From: JAGQZY01 sp964588335
Lineage (GTDB): Bacteria > Bdellovibrionota > Bdellovibrionia > Bdellovibrionales > JAGQZY01
Reading direction: 5' to 3'
Length of the DNA: 64,000 bases
Assembly (NCBI GenBank): GCA_964588335.1
Contig: CAZPOV010000001.1
Coordinates: forward strand, 334,027-398,026
Shown here: piece by piece, positions 15,483 through 24,725 of the stretch
How the letters are laid out: every line of letters starts with the position of its first letter
Numbering within the stretch: position 1 is the stretch's first letter
The notes under the pieces: generated by a model
What the model was told of the DNA's origin: nothing
What the model saw: the letters and a program-made list of their open reading frames with translations, nothing else
Databases searched by the model: none
Position numbers and translations under genes: made by a program

Positions 15483-15875
15483 ATGAGCAAAGTATTAGAG
15501 CTTTTGAAAGAAAAGAATTTCTACTTAGAAAGATTCTTGGAAGAATCGAAAAAAGAAAGAGGTCGTTTCAAGGCAAGAAGGTTTGAAAACCTTGATCATC
15601 TTTATAAAAAGAGAGAACAGATTCTTTTAAATATTCAAAGTATTGACCGTCGTATTTCGGAAATATGTGAAGATGACTCAAAGGAAACCTTGAATCCTCC
15701 AAAGAAAAATGAAATTTCCGATATGTTAGCGATGATAAAAACCAATGTACGATCAATCATGGAAGAGGATCTGCAAATTATTTCATTTATTGAAAATGAA
15801 AAGACAAAGATTATTAAAGAGATTGGCAATACCAAAGAAGGGCGTAAGGTCCTAAAAGGTTATAAAGCTCTTTAA
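15483..15875 (+). CDS. Probable flagellar export chaperone (FlgN/FliT-like)
   Basis: A 130-residue, highly charged protein predicted to be entirely helical (LLKEKNFYLERFLEESKKE, RENLDHLYKKREQILLNIQ, EDLQIISFIENEKTKIIKEI). Size, helical build and its place directly after fliS fit a FliT- or FlgN-type chaperone, which bind FliD or hook-associated proteins. Sequence similarity alone does not settle which. It has an AGGGGGCAAC ribosome site. It is probably the last gene of the fliD transcript. Confidence 0.5.
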   Translation: MSKVLELLKEKNFYLERFLEESKKERGRFKARRFENLDHLYKKREQILLNIQSIDRRISEICEDDSKETLNPPKKNEISDMLAMIKTNVRSIMEEDLQIISFIENEKTKIIKEIGNTKEGRKVLKGYKAL

Positions 15876-15903
15876 TTATTTTGTCAGGATTTTGACCCTT
15901 TGA

Positions 15904-15991
15904 ATCTGGATATTGGCGCTCCACAATGTCTTAAGTCCAGATGAAAACTGTGAGCTATCATTAAATCGATTTTGACTCAGTGGACTGAGTC
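15904..15991. promoter_or_regulatory. Two inverted repeats upstream of a sigma-54 promoter
   Basis: ATCTGGA (15904-15910) and TCCAGAT (15936-15942) form a spaced inverted repeat, and GACTCAG-TGGA-CTGAGTC (15974-15991) a perfect 7-bp hairpin ending eight bases before the sigma-54 element at 15999-16015. No T-tract follows either, so they look more like activator or operator sites than terminators; this is inference. Confidence 0.4.
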
Positions 15992-15998
15992 GTAAGAG

Positions 15999-16015
15999 TT
16001 GGCATCTCCTTTGCT
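15999..16015 (+). promoter_or_regulatory. Sigma-54 promoter of the TPR-to-kinase operon
   Basis: TTGGCATCTCCTTTGCT: GG at 16001-16002 and GC at 16013-16014 with ten bases between, almost identical to the RpoN consensus TTGGCACG-N4-TTGCT. The predicted start of transcription is near 16026, 28 bases before the ATG at 16054. An activator of the NtrC class would be needed. Confidence 0.8.
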
Positions 16016-16053
16016 TTAATATGGTGTGACAATAACAACCAAAGGGAATGCCA

Positions 16054-16767
16054 ATGGAAACCATTCAATCAAGTACGCAAGACCAATTTCAGACACTCGA
16101 TCTTGGGAATATTTCTGTAAAAGAAAAACTGAATAAATTTATAGAAAAAGAGAACTGGCCACAGGCTTGCGCCATCACAAAAGAAATCGATGTCGACAAA
16201 GTCAACGACATTGAGTTGTTGATGATGGTCTCCGAAACATACACGAAATTAGAAGATTATCCAGCGGCTTTAAAAGTCTTCCATCAAATGCTTGATATTT
16301 TAGACCAAAAAGATCCCAAACTCTTTGAAGTTTATAAAAATATGGGCAACCTGTATCTTAAATGTGGCGACATTGATGCGGCAGAGGAAAAATATAACTT
16401 AGCAAATGCTATCAATAGCCAGGATGAAAACCTTAATATTAATTATGGAGTTCTTTCCATCCAAAAAGGTCAATACGAAGAAGCTAAAGCCCGGTTCGCA
16501 CAGGTTTTACAGATCAATCCACAGTCCGACCTTGCTTGGGTAGGAATCGGCCTTGTTCATCGAGCCCATGCCGACCACGAATTGGCCCGTGCTTGTGTTC
16601 TTCGAGGCTTGGATGAAAACCCTTACAATAAATTAGCCATCACCAATTATTACCAGTGGTGCTTTCAGGACAATGTTGATGCCGCTGACACATTTATGAA
16701 TCAGTACCTTGAAAAGTACCCCAATGATTCTGAAATTCAGAAGCTAACAAGTGGAATGCATCAGTAA
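16054..16767 (+). CDS. TPR-repeat protein in flagellar-type operon
   Basis: A 237-residue cytoplasmic protein with tetratricopeptide repeats from about residue 55 to 200: LMMVSETYTKLEDYPAALKV, YKNMGNLYLKCGDIDAAEEK, NYGVLSIQKGQYEEAKARF and GIGLVHRAHADHELARA each show the A/G/Y spacing of a TPR helix pair. It would serve as a protein-binding scaffold. The start at 16054 rather than 16048 is preferred because AAAGGG is seven bases away instead of one. It is the first gene behind the sigma-54 promoter at 15999-16015 and probably supports flagellum assembly or modification; that role is inferred from position only. Confidence 0.75.
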   Translation: METIQSSTQDQFQTLDLGNISVKEKLNKFIEKENWPQACAITKEIDVDKVNDIELLMMVSETYTKLEDYPAALKVFHQMLDILDQKDPKLFEVYKNMGNLYLKCGDIDAAEEKYNLANAINSQDENLNINYGVLSIQKGQYEEAKARFAQVLQINPQSDLAWVGIGLVHRAHADHELARACVLRGLDENPYNKLAITNYYQWCFQDNVDAADTFMNQYLEKYPNDSEIQKLTSGMHQ

Positions 16768-16768
16768 G

Positions 16769-18121
16769 ATGATGTCTTTAGTTCCAGAAGTTCATTTATT
16801 TATATGTCTTGATCCAAGGATTTCGCCAGGCCCTATTCTACATCTATTAGACATGGCCCGGGCTGAGGATTGGCAACAAGAAACGGTCCTGATTTGCGAC
16901 GAATCTTGGAAGCCATTTGTCAATATTGATCAACCGGTTCTTTTTATTGATAGAAATCGCTTGTTCGGACAAGACAATCAAGGCGCTGCTAACAGCTTGC
17001 CTTACCTTGAGAACTTCTTGGAGCAACTTGATAATTTTGAAATTCAACATATCACCCAGATTGGAAATCTGAGTTGGGGCCGTTGGTTGGAAGTGTACTT
17101 TGACACAGAATCCTCAGCACCCATGAATTCCGTGAACTGGGACGGTAAAGCGATTTCAAGTTTGCAAATCATCAACGATTTAGCGCAAGAATTGGGTCTT
17201 GATTTAGGAGCATTCGTAAATACTGAAAAAAAATCAAGTGGAGTCTACATAGACCCTTATGTTGAGGGAGAGTTATCAAAAGAATTTTTAAAATTGGTTT
17301 CCGATATGAATGGAATCGCTGTTCCATCTTGGTTGAATGTTGTTTGCAAAGATGAAGACTTCAAGACCTTGTGTCAAATGGGTCTTGAGGACAGTCTTGT
17401 CGAACCTTCAGAATGCGAGACCAGCCTGTTCAACCAACCCGTTCTCTGCTTTTCCGACCGGTCTATTTTTGCGCACACCAGTCGTGCCTATAATATTGCT
17501 ATATATAACTCAGACTCTGAAAATTCTCTATTTGTTCCAGGTGACATTTCTATCGACCCAGCGACTGACATTCATATTTCAGAGATCTTTAACATTCTTG
17601 CCTATTGGCGAACCAAGCGTTTAAAAGAGCTGGCCTTTCAGTGGCTCAATATGGGGATAAAAATCAACTGTATTGAGAATTTCTATGGTCGAGCAGTAAG
17701 AAGAAATCTTTTAAATTATTCTTCTGATCTATACCACTGCCAAATATTGATTGATCGTTATTTAGCAGGACGCTCGGTAACATCACCTGTGTTTATTTCA
17801 GGAATGATTAATGAAATGCGTCAGCAGGTGAACAATGATCCCTACGCCCTATCATTTTCGTTAAAACTTTTGATAATGATTCTTGACCGCATGATTTCGG
17901 CAGCTAAATGTGGTGAGCGTTTGTTCGGTCGTTTGGGAAGTGATTATCATCGGATTATTATCGGGGAAGCTCTTATTGAAGGACTGATAGAGACTTCCTG
18001 GAGCGATAAAAAAGTAATGGATATCTCAAAAAAGCTTCAACAGTTTCATGGTTTTTTGACGAAAGTCGATTTCGCGAATGATCAGATGGAGGCGTTTCCA
18101 AATCATAAGGAGTCAGCATGA
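16769..18121 (+). CDS. Unrecognised protein, possibly GT9-like
   Basis: A 450-residue protein of no clear family. The N-terminal half reads like a Rossmann-type fold (VHLFICLDPRISPGPILHLL, HITQIGNLSWGRWLEVYF), and the segment LCFSDRSIFAHTSRAYNIAIYNSD followed by a block ending in SEIFNILAYW loosely resembles the donor-binding end of GT9 (heptosyltransferase-like) glycosyltransferases. If so, it could modify flagellin, but the usual GD-S/T-G motif is not seen, so this is weak. The C-terminal 150 residues are helical. Possible starts are GTG 16751, ATG 16769 and ATG 16772; 16769 lies two bases after the previous stop. It overlaps the next gene by ATGA. Confidence 0.55.
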   Translation: MMSLVPEVHLFICLDPRISPGPILHLLDMARAEDWQQETVLICDESWKPFVNIDQPVLFIDRNRLFGQDNQGAANSLPYLENFLEQLDNFEIQHITQIGNLSWGRWLEVYFDTESSAPMNSVNWDGKAISSLQIINDLAQELGLDLGAFVNTEKKSSGVYIDPYVEGELSKEFLKLVSDMNGIAVPSWLNVVCKDEDFKTLCQMGLEDSLVEPSECETSLFNQPVLCFSDRSIFAHTSRAYNIAIYNSDSENSLFVPGDISIDPATDIHISEIFNILAYWRTKRLKELAFQWLNMGIKINCIENFYGRAVRRNLLNYSSDLYHCQILIDRYLAGRSVTSPVFISGMINEMRQQVNNDPYALSFSLKLLIMILDRMISAAKCGERLFGRLGSDYHRIIIGEALIEGLIETSWSDKKVMDISKKLQQFHGFLTKVDFANDQMEAFPNHKESA

Positions 18122-18789
18122 AAAACTTAAAAGTATCGCGCTCATCTCATCCCATGACATTTAAAAAATGTAAAAATCTTGGCGAATTGGTGGCGGTTGT
18201 TGAAAAAGAGGGAGAAGCCGATAATCTCTTTATCACACAAGTGATTCTCAACAATCGAATCATGGACGAAGAAGAAGAAAAACTGCTGACCTCTCTTTCA
18301 GTTAACGAGATTGAATCGATGATTTTTAGAATGGCGACAATCAGTGAAATCGTTCGTGAAACTCTAGCCGACACTCTGTACGCTATCCAAAGCACACAAA
18401 GCAAAGCTATTGAGTTTGCTAAATCATTCCGCGAGAACTACGAGGTGGATGATGAAAAAGTGAAATTTACACTTATTCAGTGTCGACAGATTATCAACAG
18501 CTTAGAAGAAATATTTTGTGCCCACCAGAATCAGACTTTCTTGATCAAACACCATTCTTTGTGGAATGAGGCAGAAAAAGAACTGACCAACATCCTGCAG
18601 TGCATCTTCCAAACCCGTAAAATGCCAGGATTCAATATGCTCTGTGACCTGATGGAGTACGATCTTGTTCAAGCCCTCGACCAATGGGAAGAAGTAATAG
18701 AGAAAGAGCTTTTAGAGAACTCCTCTTTGAATGGAATTTTTAGTTTGAAAAACCAGGCCTCGCAAAGAGATAATGAGGTGGATGCCTGA
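18118..18789 (+). CDS. Helical protein of unknown function
   Basis: I do not recognise this 223-residue protein. It has no signal peptide or membrane segment, is acidic and appears wholly alpha-helical (LFITQVILNNRIMDEEEEK, FTLIQCRQIINSLEEIFCA, LLCDLMEYDLVQALDQWEE). The ATG overlaps the stop of the previous gene (ATGA at 18118-18121), and its end overlaps the kinase start by 17 bases, so it is translationally coupled on both sides. It probably acts with the kinase or the TPR protein. Confidence 0.65.
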   Translation: MKNLKVSRSSHPMTFKKCKNLGELVAVVEKEGEADNLFITQVILNNRIMDEEEEKLLTSLSVNEIESMIFRMATISEIVRETLADTLYAIQSTQSKAIEFAKSFRENYEVDDEKVKFTLIQCRQIINSLEEIFCAHQNQTFLIKHHSLWNEAEKELTNILQCIFQTRKMPGFNMLCDLMEYDLVQALDQWEEVIEKELLENSSLNGIFSLKNQASQRDNEVDA

Positions 18790-20764
18790 ATCTGCTGAAA
18801 ATCTTCTTTGTGCCGTCGCTATACGGCCTGAGTCAAAACACTTTTTAAATAAAGGACTTGCGCAATATAAAGATCAGATTGTGTACGTCAACAACGAGCA
18901 GGCCCTAGCTTTCGAGCCCTTGGTCGCAATTTTTGAGTTAACCAAGGATAACTATACAAAAGTTGATGGTGAGATGGCTCGGTTTCGAGCCCAATTTGAA
19001 TCGACAACCATTATTTTGATTACCAACGATGTCGAGCCTCAATTTCTATCTTCACTTCTTTCGAAGTACGATATTTTTGCTGCCCTTTCAAGTCCCCAGG
19101 ATCTCGCGAAAAGCGTTGAGAAAGGAATCGAAAATTTTGCTGAACAGAAGGAGTACAATGAAACCCTTTTGCGCGTCAAAAAACAGAATAAAAGCTTGGA
19201 AAGCTTGAAGACCAATCTTCAAGACCTTGTTCATGAGCGTACCAAGAGCGAGTATGAAGAGAACAAGCAAATGGAAGGGACTGTAAAAGAGCTACAGTCT
19301 TTACTTCGATTCATTAAAAACGTCGGACGCCTTGAAACCATTGAAGAGTTAATGGAGCAAATTCGCGATGAGTTCAAAAAAATTCGTGGCATTATGCCGC
19401 CGCTTCTAATTATGGCGGATAATACAAGGTCGGTTCGAGTTTTCTCTTTCCAGGGCAAGCAACTGATTGAAAAGCGAGTGAATTATTCACAAGAGTTCTC
19501 AGATTTGAAATCTATGACCTCAGAAAAAATGAAAACCACGCTCAGTAATATCTTAGGGCGCCCTTTTGGAAAACTTTCATCTCTCGATTTTAAGTTTAAA
19601 GCCGAGGAGCTTAATAACTTTGAAGCCCTTTTGGTATTTGAGGAATCTTTGGGAGACAAGCAGAAGGGGAGTTTTGCGGTTTACTCGAAAGAGCGGTGGC
19701 CGATCATTAATATGGCCTTGGAGAGTTTGCTTTTAAAAGAAAGCTTACACAACATAGCACGGCAGTGGGCTCGCACATTCAATGAGATGGAAGACCCGAT
19801 TATTATTCTCGATCAAAACTATAAGATGTCACTATCCAATTCTGATTTTCATAAACAGACGGGTTCTCATTGTTATCAAGCTTTTGCGAACAGAGATTCA
19901 CCGTGCAAAGACTGCCCCATTCAAGAAACCTTTTCATCAGAGGAACCAAAAACCGCGGATATAAGAGTCGACAGTAAAATTTATCGCGTTCACTCTTATC
20001 CTATACGAATGCAAGGTTTCGATGGGGCCTCTCATGTTATCAATCAGTACGTCGATGTTACCCAAAGTATCGATCTTCAAAGTCGAGTCATTCAAGGAGA
20101 AAAGATGGCGGCGGTTGGTTTATTAGCCGGAAATATTGCCCATGAACTGAATAACCCTTTGACTGGAATTTTTTCCCTTTCAGACTTGTTGTTACAAGAT
20201 TTTGAAGAGGAAAGTAATCTTTACAAAGATCTTACCGAAGTTAAAAACGCTGCGAAAAGATGCCAGGTGATCATTAAAGATTTGTTGGACTTTACAGAAG
20301 TCGGTGAAGATTCTAGGGCCAAGAAAATCGATGTGAACGATTTATTGCGAAAGACCTTGCCCCTTCTTAAAATGGCAATGCGGACTTTAAATTCCAACAT
20401 TGATCTTTTTGAAGAACCTCTTTACGTGAAGCTCAATCCGCAACTTCTTCAACAGGTGCTTTTCAACTTAATCAATAATGCCTGTCAGGCCATGGAAGAC
20501 AATGGATATTTGTATGTTACAACAGCACCATTGGATAACAATGTGGAAATCCGAGTACGGGACACCGGGCCCGGTATCCCTAAAGATGTCGCGGAATCTA
20601 TTTTTGAGCCCTTTTTTACTACCAAAGAAGAAGGTAAAGGCACCGGTTTGGGGTTGAGTATGTCAAAAAAAGTGGTTGAGCGGGCCGGTGGAACTTTACA
20701 ACTCAATCATCAGATCGATAAAGGTGCCGAGTTTGTCGTCAAGTTGCCAATGGCAGAAAGTTAA
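18773..20764 (+). CDS. Sensor histidine kinase with receiver-like and PAS domains
   Basis: A 663-residue soluble histidine kinase. Order of parts: residues 1-125, a receiver-like fold without the phosphate-accepting aspartate; 130-190, coiled coil; 190-330, a GAF-like region; 335-440, a PAS domain with a C-X10-C-X2-C cluster (from HCYQAF to CKDCP) that may bind metal or sense redox; 447-515, HisKA with His457 in IAHELNNPLTG; 545-663, ATPase domain with N-box NLINNACQAM, G1 DTGPGIP and G2 GKGTGLGLS. No transmembrane helix is seen, so the signal is cytoplasmic. It ends the sigma-54 operon; in flagellar systems a soluble kinase of this type (FlgS-like) feeds a sigma-54 activator, but no activator gene is in the window. 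Confidence 0.88.
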   Translation: MRWMPESAENLLCAVAIRPESKHFLNKGLAQYKDQIVYVNNEQALAFEPLVAIFELTKDNYTKVDGEMARFRAQFESTTIILITNDVEPQFLSSLLSKYDIFAALSSPQDLAKSVEKGIENFAEQKEYNETLLRVKKQNKSLESLKTNLQDLVHERTKSEYEENKQMEGTVKELQSLLRFIKNVGRLETIEELMEQIRDEFKKIRGIMPPLLIMADNTRSVRVFSFQGKQLIEKRVNYSQEFSDLKSMTSEKMKTTLSNILGRPFGKLSSLDFKFKAEELNNFEALLVFEESLGDKQKGSFAVYSKERWPIINMALESLLLKESLHNIARQWARTFNEMEDPIIILDQNYKMSLSNSDFHKQTGSHCYQAFANRDSPCKDCPIQETFSSEEPKTADIRVDSKIYRVHSYPIRMQGFDGASHVINQYVDVTQSIDLQSRVIQGEKMAAVGLLAGNIAHELNNPLTGIFSLSDLLLQDFEEESNLYKDLTEVKNAAKRCQVIIKDLLDFTEVGEDSRAKKIDVNDLLRKTLPLLKMAMRTLNSNIDLFEEPLYVKLNPQLLQQVLFNLINNACQAMEDNGYLYVTTAPLDNNVEIRVRDTGPGIPKDVAESIFEPFFTTKEEGKGTGLGLSMSKKVVERAGGTLQLNHQIDKGAEFVVKLPMAES

Positions 20765-20890
20765 GTGGTTTTTGCGATTTTAGGTTATCGGTATAGCGAT
20801 TGTCCTTCGGTTGGGTTTGCTGGCCGTTTCACAGCTTTCGAATAGAACGATGTCCCATGAAAACCCATTATTAATAGTTGAAAATTTAGT

Positions 20891-22207
20891 ATGCTTGGTG
20901 AGATCGCACTTAAAAAGCAATACCTTAGATTTTTTTTGTTAACTTCTCTGTTAACGTCAGTCGTAATTTTCTACTTTGAGATATTTTTGACTTGGGATGC
21001 GTCTTATCAACTAATGACTCTAATACAAACCCGTGAGTTGTATTGGATGGGCGGTCGCTACGTCATGATAATTTTTCAGCTGCCACTTTATTTGTATTTG
21101 AATTTTTTTGGCGGCGAGTCTTTGAACACAATGATTTTCCTTTTTGGAATTCCCTATTCTTTTTATCCCTTTGTGTGCTGCTTTGGCATCTATAGATTAA
21201 TTGGTGTTATCGATCCCCATCTTAGCAAGTTGTTGATGATCTCAAGTACGCTCGCCTCATTCGTGTTCTTTTTCCATCCTCTCTTCGAACAACTGATAGG
21301 TTTTTGTTTTTTTTATCTTTTAGTTGCAGCGTTTCGCAACTATCTGGGCACGCAAAGCAAAACCACAGCAGTCCTTATTGTTGTATTCGAGTTTTTTGTG
21401 GCATTCTCTCATCCAGTCGTACTGCCTTGCCTCCTTTTATCATGGGTTTTCTTAATTTTCTTAGGAAGAGAGAAAAGGAACTGGTTTCTAAACCTGCAAA
21501 TGGTAGTTCTACCAACCCTTGTCCTAATTGAAATAGTCATAACTTTTATTTTTCATACAAGAAAGACTTCAAGTGAGTATCTAAAACAATATTTTTTAGG
21601 AAGCTTTTCTCATTTTCCGCAAATAGAAAGAGAACTTTTTTTAGTTGCGATGTTTGTATTGGTCGCAAGTTCAGTTGTGACATTGGTCACTAATAAGAAA
21701 AAAATTGGTTTCGGTCTTTTTATCTTGTCGCAAGTCTTTTTCCACTACTGGCTGATGGTAAGTTCTCAGTCGCTAAGAACGATACTTGATCTTCGCTTCA
21801 CGCTGTTTCTTTTCCACGTCCCCTATTTGACGATGATTTTTGTTCCTGTTCGCTTACAGGTTTCGAAATATTATCTTATCCTAACGGGATTTAGCTTGTT
21901 CTTACTGATTTTACACATGGGGATTTTAAGAAAGGAGCACAGACAGAGAGTGTATGCGAAAGTGGAGGCCTCTCAGGAAAGCTGTTTGAAGGTGGAGGAC
22001 GTCGCTGGGCGTAGGGCATCGAGCTTGGAGCACTGGAGTCTTTGGTATGATTATATATTGTATCGACGTTTGAAAAATGTGGATAAGATTATAATAAACT
22101 TTGAAAAAACCTGTGGTTCCGCTGTTATCGACGATCAATTTGAGGCATCCTCCGGAGAAAGCTTTCCTCGATCGGGGTTCTTTGAGATTGCGCTTCCTCA
22201 GCAGTGA
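20891..22207 (+). CDS. Polytopic inner-membrane protein of unknown function
   Basis: A 438-residue protein with about ten hydrophobic helices between residues 12 and 350 (for example FFLLTSLLTSVVIFYFEIF, YFLYLLVAAF-type stretches, VLVIVVFEFFVAFSHPVVL) and a C-terminal soluble segment of about 90 residues. The layout is like membrane glycosyltransferases of the GT-C class or O-antigen-type proteins, but the acidic loop motif expected in GT-C is only weakly suggested by the DASYQ near residue 36. No firm family can be named. There is no obvious operon partner. Confidence 0.6.
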   Translation: MLGEIALKKQYLRFFLLTSLLTSVVIFYFEIFLTWDASYQLMTLIQTRELYWMGGRYVMIIFQLPLYLYLNFFGGESLNTMIFLFGIPYSFYPFVCCFGIYRLIGVIDPHLSKLLMISSTLASFVFFFHPLFEQLIGFCFFYLLVAAFRNYLGTQSKTTAVLIVVFEFFVAFSHPVVLPCLLLSWVFLIFLGREKRNWFLNLQMVVLPTLVLIEIVITFIFHTRKTSSEYLKQYFLGSFSHFPQIERELFLVAMFVLVASSVVTLVTNKKKIGFGLFILSQVFFHYWLMVSSQSLRTILDLRFTLFLFHVPYLTMIFVPVRLQVSKYYLILTGFSLFLLILHMGILRKEHRQRVYAKVEASQESCLKVEDVAGRRASSLEHWSLWYDYILYRRLKNVDKIIINFEKTCGSAVIDDQFEASSGESFPRSGFFEIALPQQ

Positions 22208-22464
22208 ACTGTTAGAGTTTTTTATCGCTAGCAGCCTGCATCATGGGCGTCGTTTGCGACAGGTGCAATAAGGTATCGTTATTGCCTCTCGATTGCGATC
22301 GAAATGGGAATCAATTTTTGATCCTGCCTAGCTAAAAGAGAAAAAGAGATCGCGGAGGTTGAGTATAAAAGAAAATGTAGTACAACGAAATTACGGAACC
22401 TTGAAAAAATCAAAGAAATTTAATGTGGGTGCCAAATTATCGTTCAATCCCCTACGGTGGAAAT

Positions 22465-22830
22465 ATGAAAGTATTGATTATAGATGATGAGCCTCTTGTG
22501 CGTCGCTCTCTAGAAAAAATTTTTCAAAAAATGAATCATGAGGTGGTGACAGCAAAAGATGGTCATGAAGGTGTTGAAGTTTGGAGATCCAGCCAACCCG
22601 ATGGGGTTGTTGTGGATGTCTTAATGCCAGGGTTGACGGGGCCGGAGGTGATTGCCGAAGTATCACCCCCCGAAAACACGGCGATCGTTCTCATCTCAGC
22701 CTATTCTGGCGATTATAATCCCGATTCTGTGAAGCAGTTGGGGGCTGACCTTTTTATTGAAAAGCCCTTCGAAAGTATTAAGGATATTGTCGATTCGCTA
22801 GAAAAAGTGTGGAGCGTAAAAAACAAATGA
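22465..22830 (+). CDS. Single-domain response regulator
   Basis: A stand-alone receiver domain of 121 residues. It has the acidic pair in KVLIIDDEPLVRRSL, the phosphate-accepting aspartate in GVVVDVLMPGLTGPE (about residue 55), the Thr/Ser switch in IVLISAYSGD and the lysine in FIEKPFE. No output domain is attached, so it probably acts by protein contact. The start at 22465 is chosen for the GGTGG site and because the domain begins there. It overlaps rsmD by ATGA (22827-22830), so the two are made together. Confidence 0.9.
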   Translation: MKVLIIDDEPLVRRSLEKIFQKMNHEVVTAKDGHEGVEVWRSSQPDGVVVDVLMPGLTGPEVIAEVSPPENTAIVLISAYSGDYNPDSVKQLGADLFIEKPFESIKDIVDSLEKVWSVKNK

Positions 22831-23369
22831 GAGTGATTGGCGGTAAATATGGCGGCCGGAAATTGGTTGCTTTTAAAGCCTCTCATATTCGGCCAACCAC
22901 AGATCGTGTGAAAGAGGTTATTTTCAACAAGCTACAGTTTAATATTGAAGGTGCCGACGTTTTGGATCTTTTTTCTGGTACAGGCAGTTTGGCTTTTGAG
23001 GCCCTTTCGAGGGGGGCTAATACAGTGCAAGCTGTTGAGCTCAGTCAAAGTTCCATACAAATTATCAAAAAAAATAAGGCGATGTTGAAGGTAGGTGATG
23101 AGTTACAAATTGCCAAGTCTGACATTTATAAGTTTTTGAAACATCATACAGTTTCCTATGACATCGTATTGGTTGACCCGCCTTTTACAAAAGTCATGGC
23201 GGATGAGGTTTTGTTAGCTCTGTCTCAGTCTCAGTGCCTTCGGAAGCAGTCTGAAGTTTTTATAGAGTCGGGATCGAAAGAGGCCATCCAAGACTCTTAT
23301 GGGTCGCTTGTGCTTGAGAAACGGCAGAGCTTTGGTGATAAATTTCTGTCACACTATATTTTCAGTTAA
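22827..23369 (+). CDS. rsmD: 16S rRNA (guanine-N2)-methyltransferase RsmD
   Basis: Methylates G966 of 16S rRNA on the 30S subunit, using S-adenosylmethionine. The 180-residue length fits the family. The N-terminus MRVIGGKYGGRKL and the following RPTTDRVKEVIFNKL are diagnostic; the SAM motif is VLDLFSGTGSLAFEALSRG and the catalytic motif IVLVDPPFT. The start ATG overlaps the stop of the response regulator, and the ATG at 22809 would add a non-family extension. Confidence 0.93.
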   Translation: MRVIGGKYGGRKLVAFKASHIRPTTDRVKEVIFNKLQFNIEGADVLDLFSGTGSLAFEALSRGANTVQAVELSQSSIQIIKKNKAMLKVGDELQIAKSDIYKFLKHHTVSYDIVLVDPPFTKVMADEVLLALSQSQCLRKQSEVFIESGSKEAIQDSYGSLVLEKRQSFGDKFLSHYIFS

Positions 23370-23428
23370 GTTTAAGTTCGGCTTTTGTTATGGTGGGAAC
23401 ATTATTATTCAGTAAAGAGGGAGCCTTT

Positions 23429-24625
23429 ATGTTGTCCAAGCGAATCCAAGAACTTAAACCTTCAGCAACCTTAGCTTTAGCGGCGAAAGCCAAACAAATG
23501 ATGGCAGAAGGCGAAGACGTGATATCGTTGACAGTGGGTGAACCCGATTGGCCTACTTACGATCGTGCCAAAGGGGCTGGAAAGGCCGCTATCGATGAGA
23601 ATAAAACCACCTACACTCCAGCCTCGGGAATTGCCCCTTTAAAGTCTGCGATCGGTCAATTGATAGGTTCGCAGATCAATCGAGATATTCTGCCTTCAGA
23701 AGTGACCGTCGGTGCCGGTGCTAAATTTATTATTTATGCGGCATTAACGGCTATTCTTGATCCCGGTGAAGAGGTTATTGTTCCCAGCCCCTATTGGGTG
23801 AGCTATCCCACCATGGTGGAGTTGGCAGGCGGGCAGGCTAAGATCGTGACTTGCAACCAAGAAACTTCTTTCAAAATGACGGCTTCCCAACTGGAAGCCG
23901 CTATTGGTGATAATACCAAGGCTCTGTTGTTGAATTCACCCAGTAACCCGACCGGCGCCGAGTATTCGAAACAAGAACTCACAGAGATTGCCAAGGTATT
24001 AAAAAAGTATCCAGATCTAGTTATCATCAGCGACGATATTTACAATCAGCTTTCATTCACCAATGATAGCGCGAGTCCGCATTTATTAAATATAGCCCCT
24101 GAGCTTTTCGATCGTTGCATTTGTATCAATGGGGTTTCGAAAGCCTACTCGATGACAGGGTGGCGAATTGGTTGGGCTGTCGGTCCCGAAACAGTCATTA
24201 AGGCCATGGCCAGTTTCCAATCGCAAACCACTGGAGCACCGTCGTCTATTTCTCAGTGGGCCTCAGTGACAGCCATTGATGATTGTAAGGACGATGTGAA
24301 AAAGGCCCTTAAGGAATTAAAACAGCGAAAAGCTTTTGCACTCGCCAAGTTTTCAACTGTGCCTGGGTTTGATATTTTTGCACCCGAGGGAGCCTTTTAT
24401 ATGTGGACCAATATTTCTTCTTGGATTGGCAAGTCGTACCACGGAGAAAACATCGAGGACTCTAGAAAATTGGCGGCATTGCTTTTGGATAAAGAGAAGT
24501 TGGCTGTCGTACCGGGACAAGAGTTCGGCTTGGACGGCTATCTTCGCTTGAGTTTTGCAGCCAGTACCAAAGACCTGGAAGTGGCCGCCCAAAGGCTTCA
24601 GAAATTCCAAAGTGAACTCTCTTAG
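23429..24625 (+). CDS. aspC: Aspartate aminotransferase (class I PLP enzyme)
   Basis: Transfers the amino group between aspartate and 2-oxoglutarate with pyridoxal phosphate. The 398-residue protein has the subgroup I-gamma/Ib start (LSKRIQELKPSATLALAAKA), VISLTVGEPDWPT, the cofactor lysine in SKAYSMTGWRIGW (about residue 238) and a C-terminal LRLSFAAST with the arginine that binds the substrate carboxylate. The ATG at 23429 has a GAGGGA site; the longer frame from 23390 adds an unlikely N-terminus. Related aromatic or prephenate aminotransferases share these motifs, so specificity is not certain. Confidence 0.88.
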   Translation: MLSKRIQELKPSATLALAAKAKQMMAEGEDVISLTVGEPDWPTYDRAKGAGKAAIDENKTTYTPASGIAPLKSAIGQLIGSQINRDILPSEVTVGAGAKFIIYAALTAILDPGEEVIVPSPYWVSYPTMVELAGGQAKIVTCNQETSFKMTASQLEAAIGDNTKALLLNSPSNPTGAEYSKQELTEIAKVLKKYPDLVIISDDIYNQLSFTNDSASPHLLNIAPELFDRCICINGVSKAYSMTGWRIGWAVGPETVIKAMASFQSQTTGAPSSISQWASVTAIDDCKDDVKKALKELKQRKAFALAKFSTVPGFDIFAPEGAFYMWTNISSWIGKSYHGENIEDSRKLAALLLDKEKLAVVPGQEFGLDGYLRLSFAASTKDLEVAAQRLQKFQSELS

Positions 24626-24725
24626 TATTTGAAATTACTAAGAGAATTCGTCTTGACCAAAGTCTCTGGCTATAGACATGACGCATCAAAAGACCTAAAA
24701 TAAGGTTATAAACACCAACAAGGAA

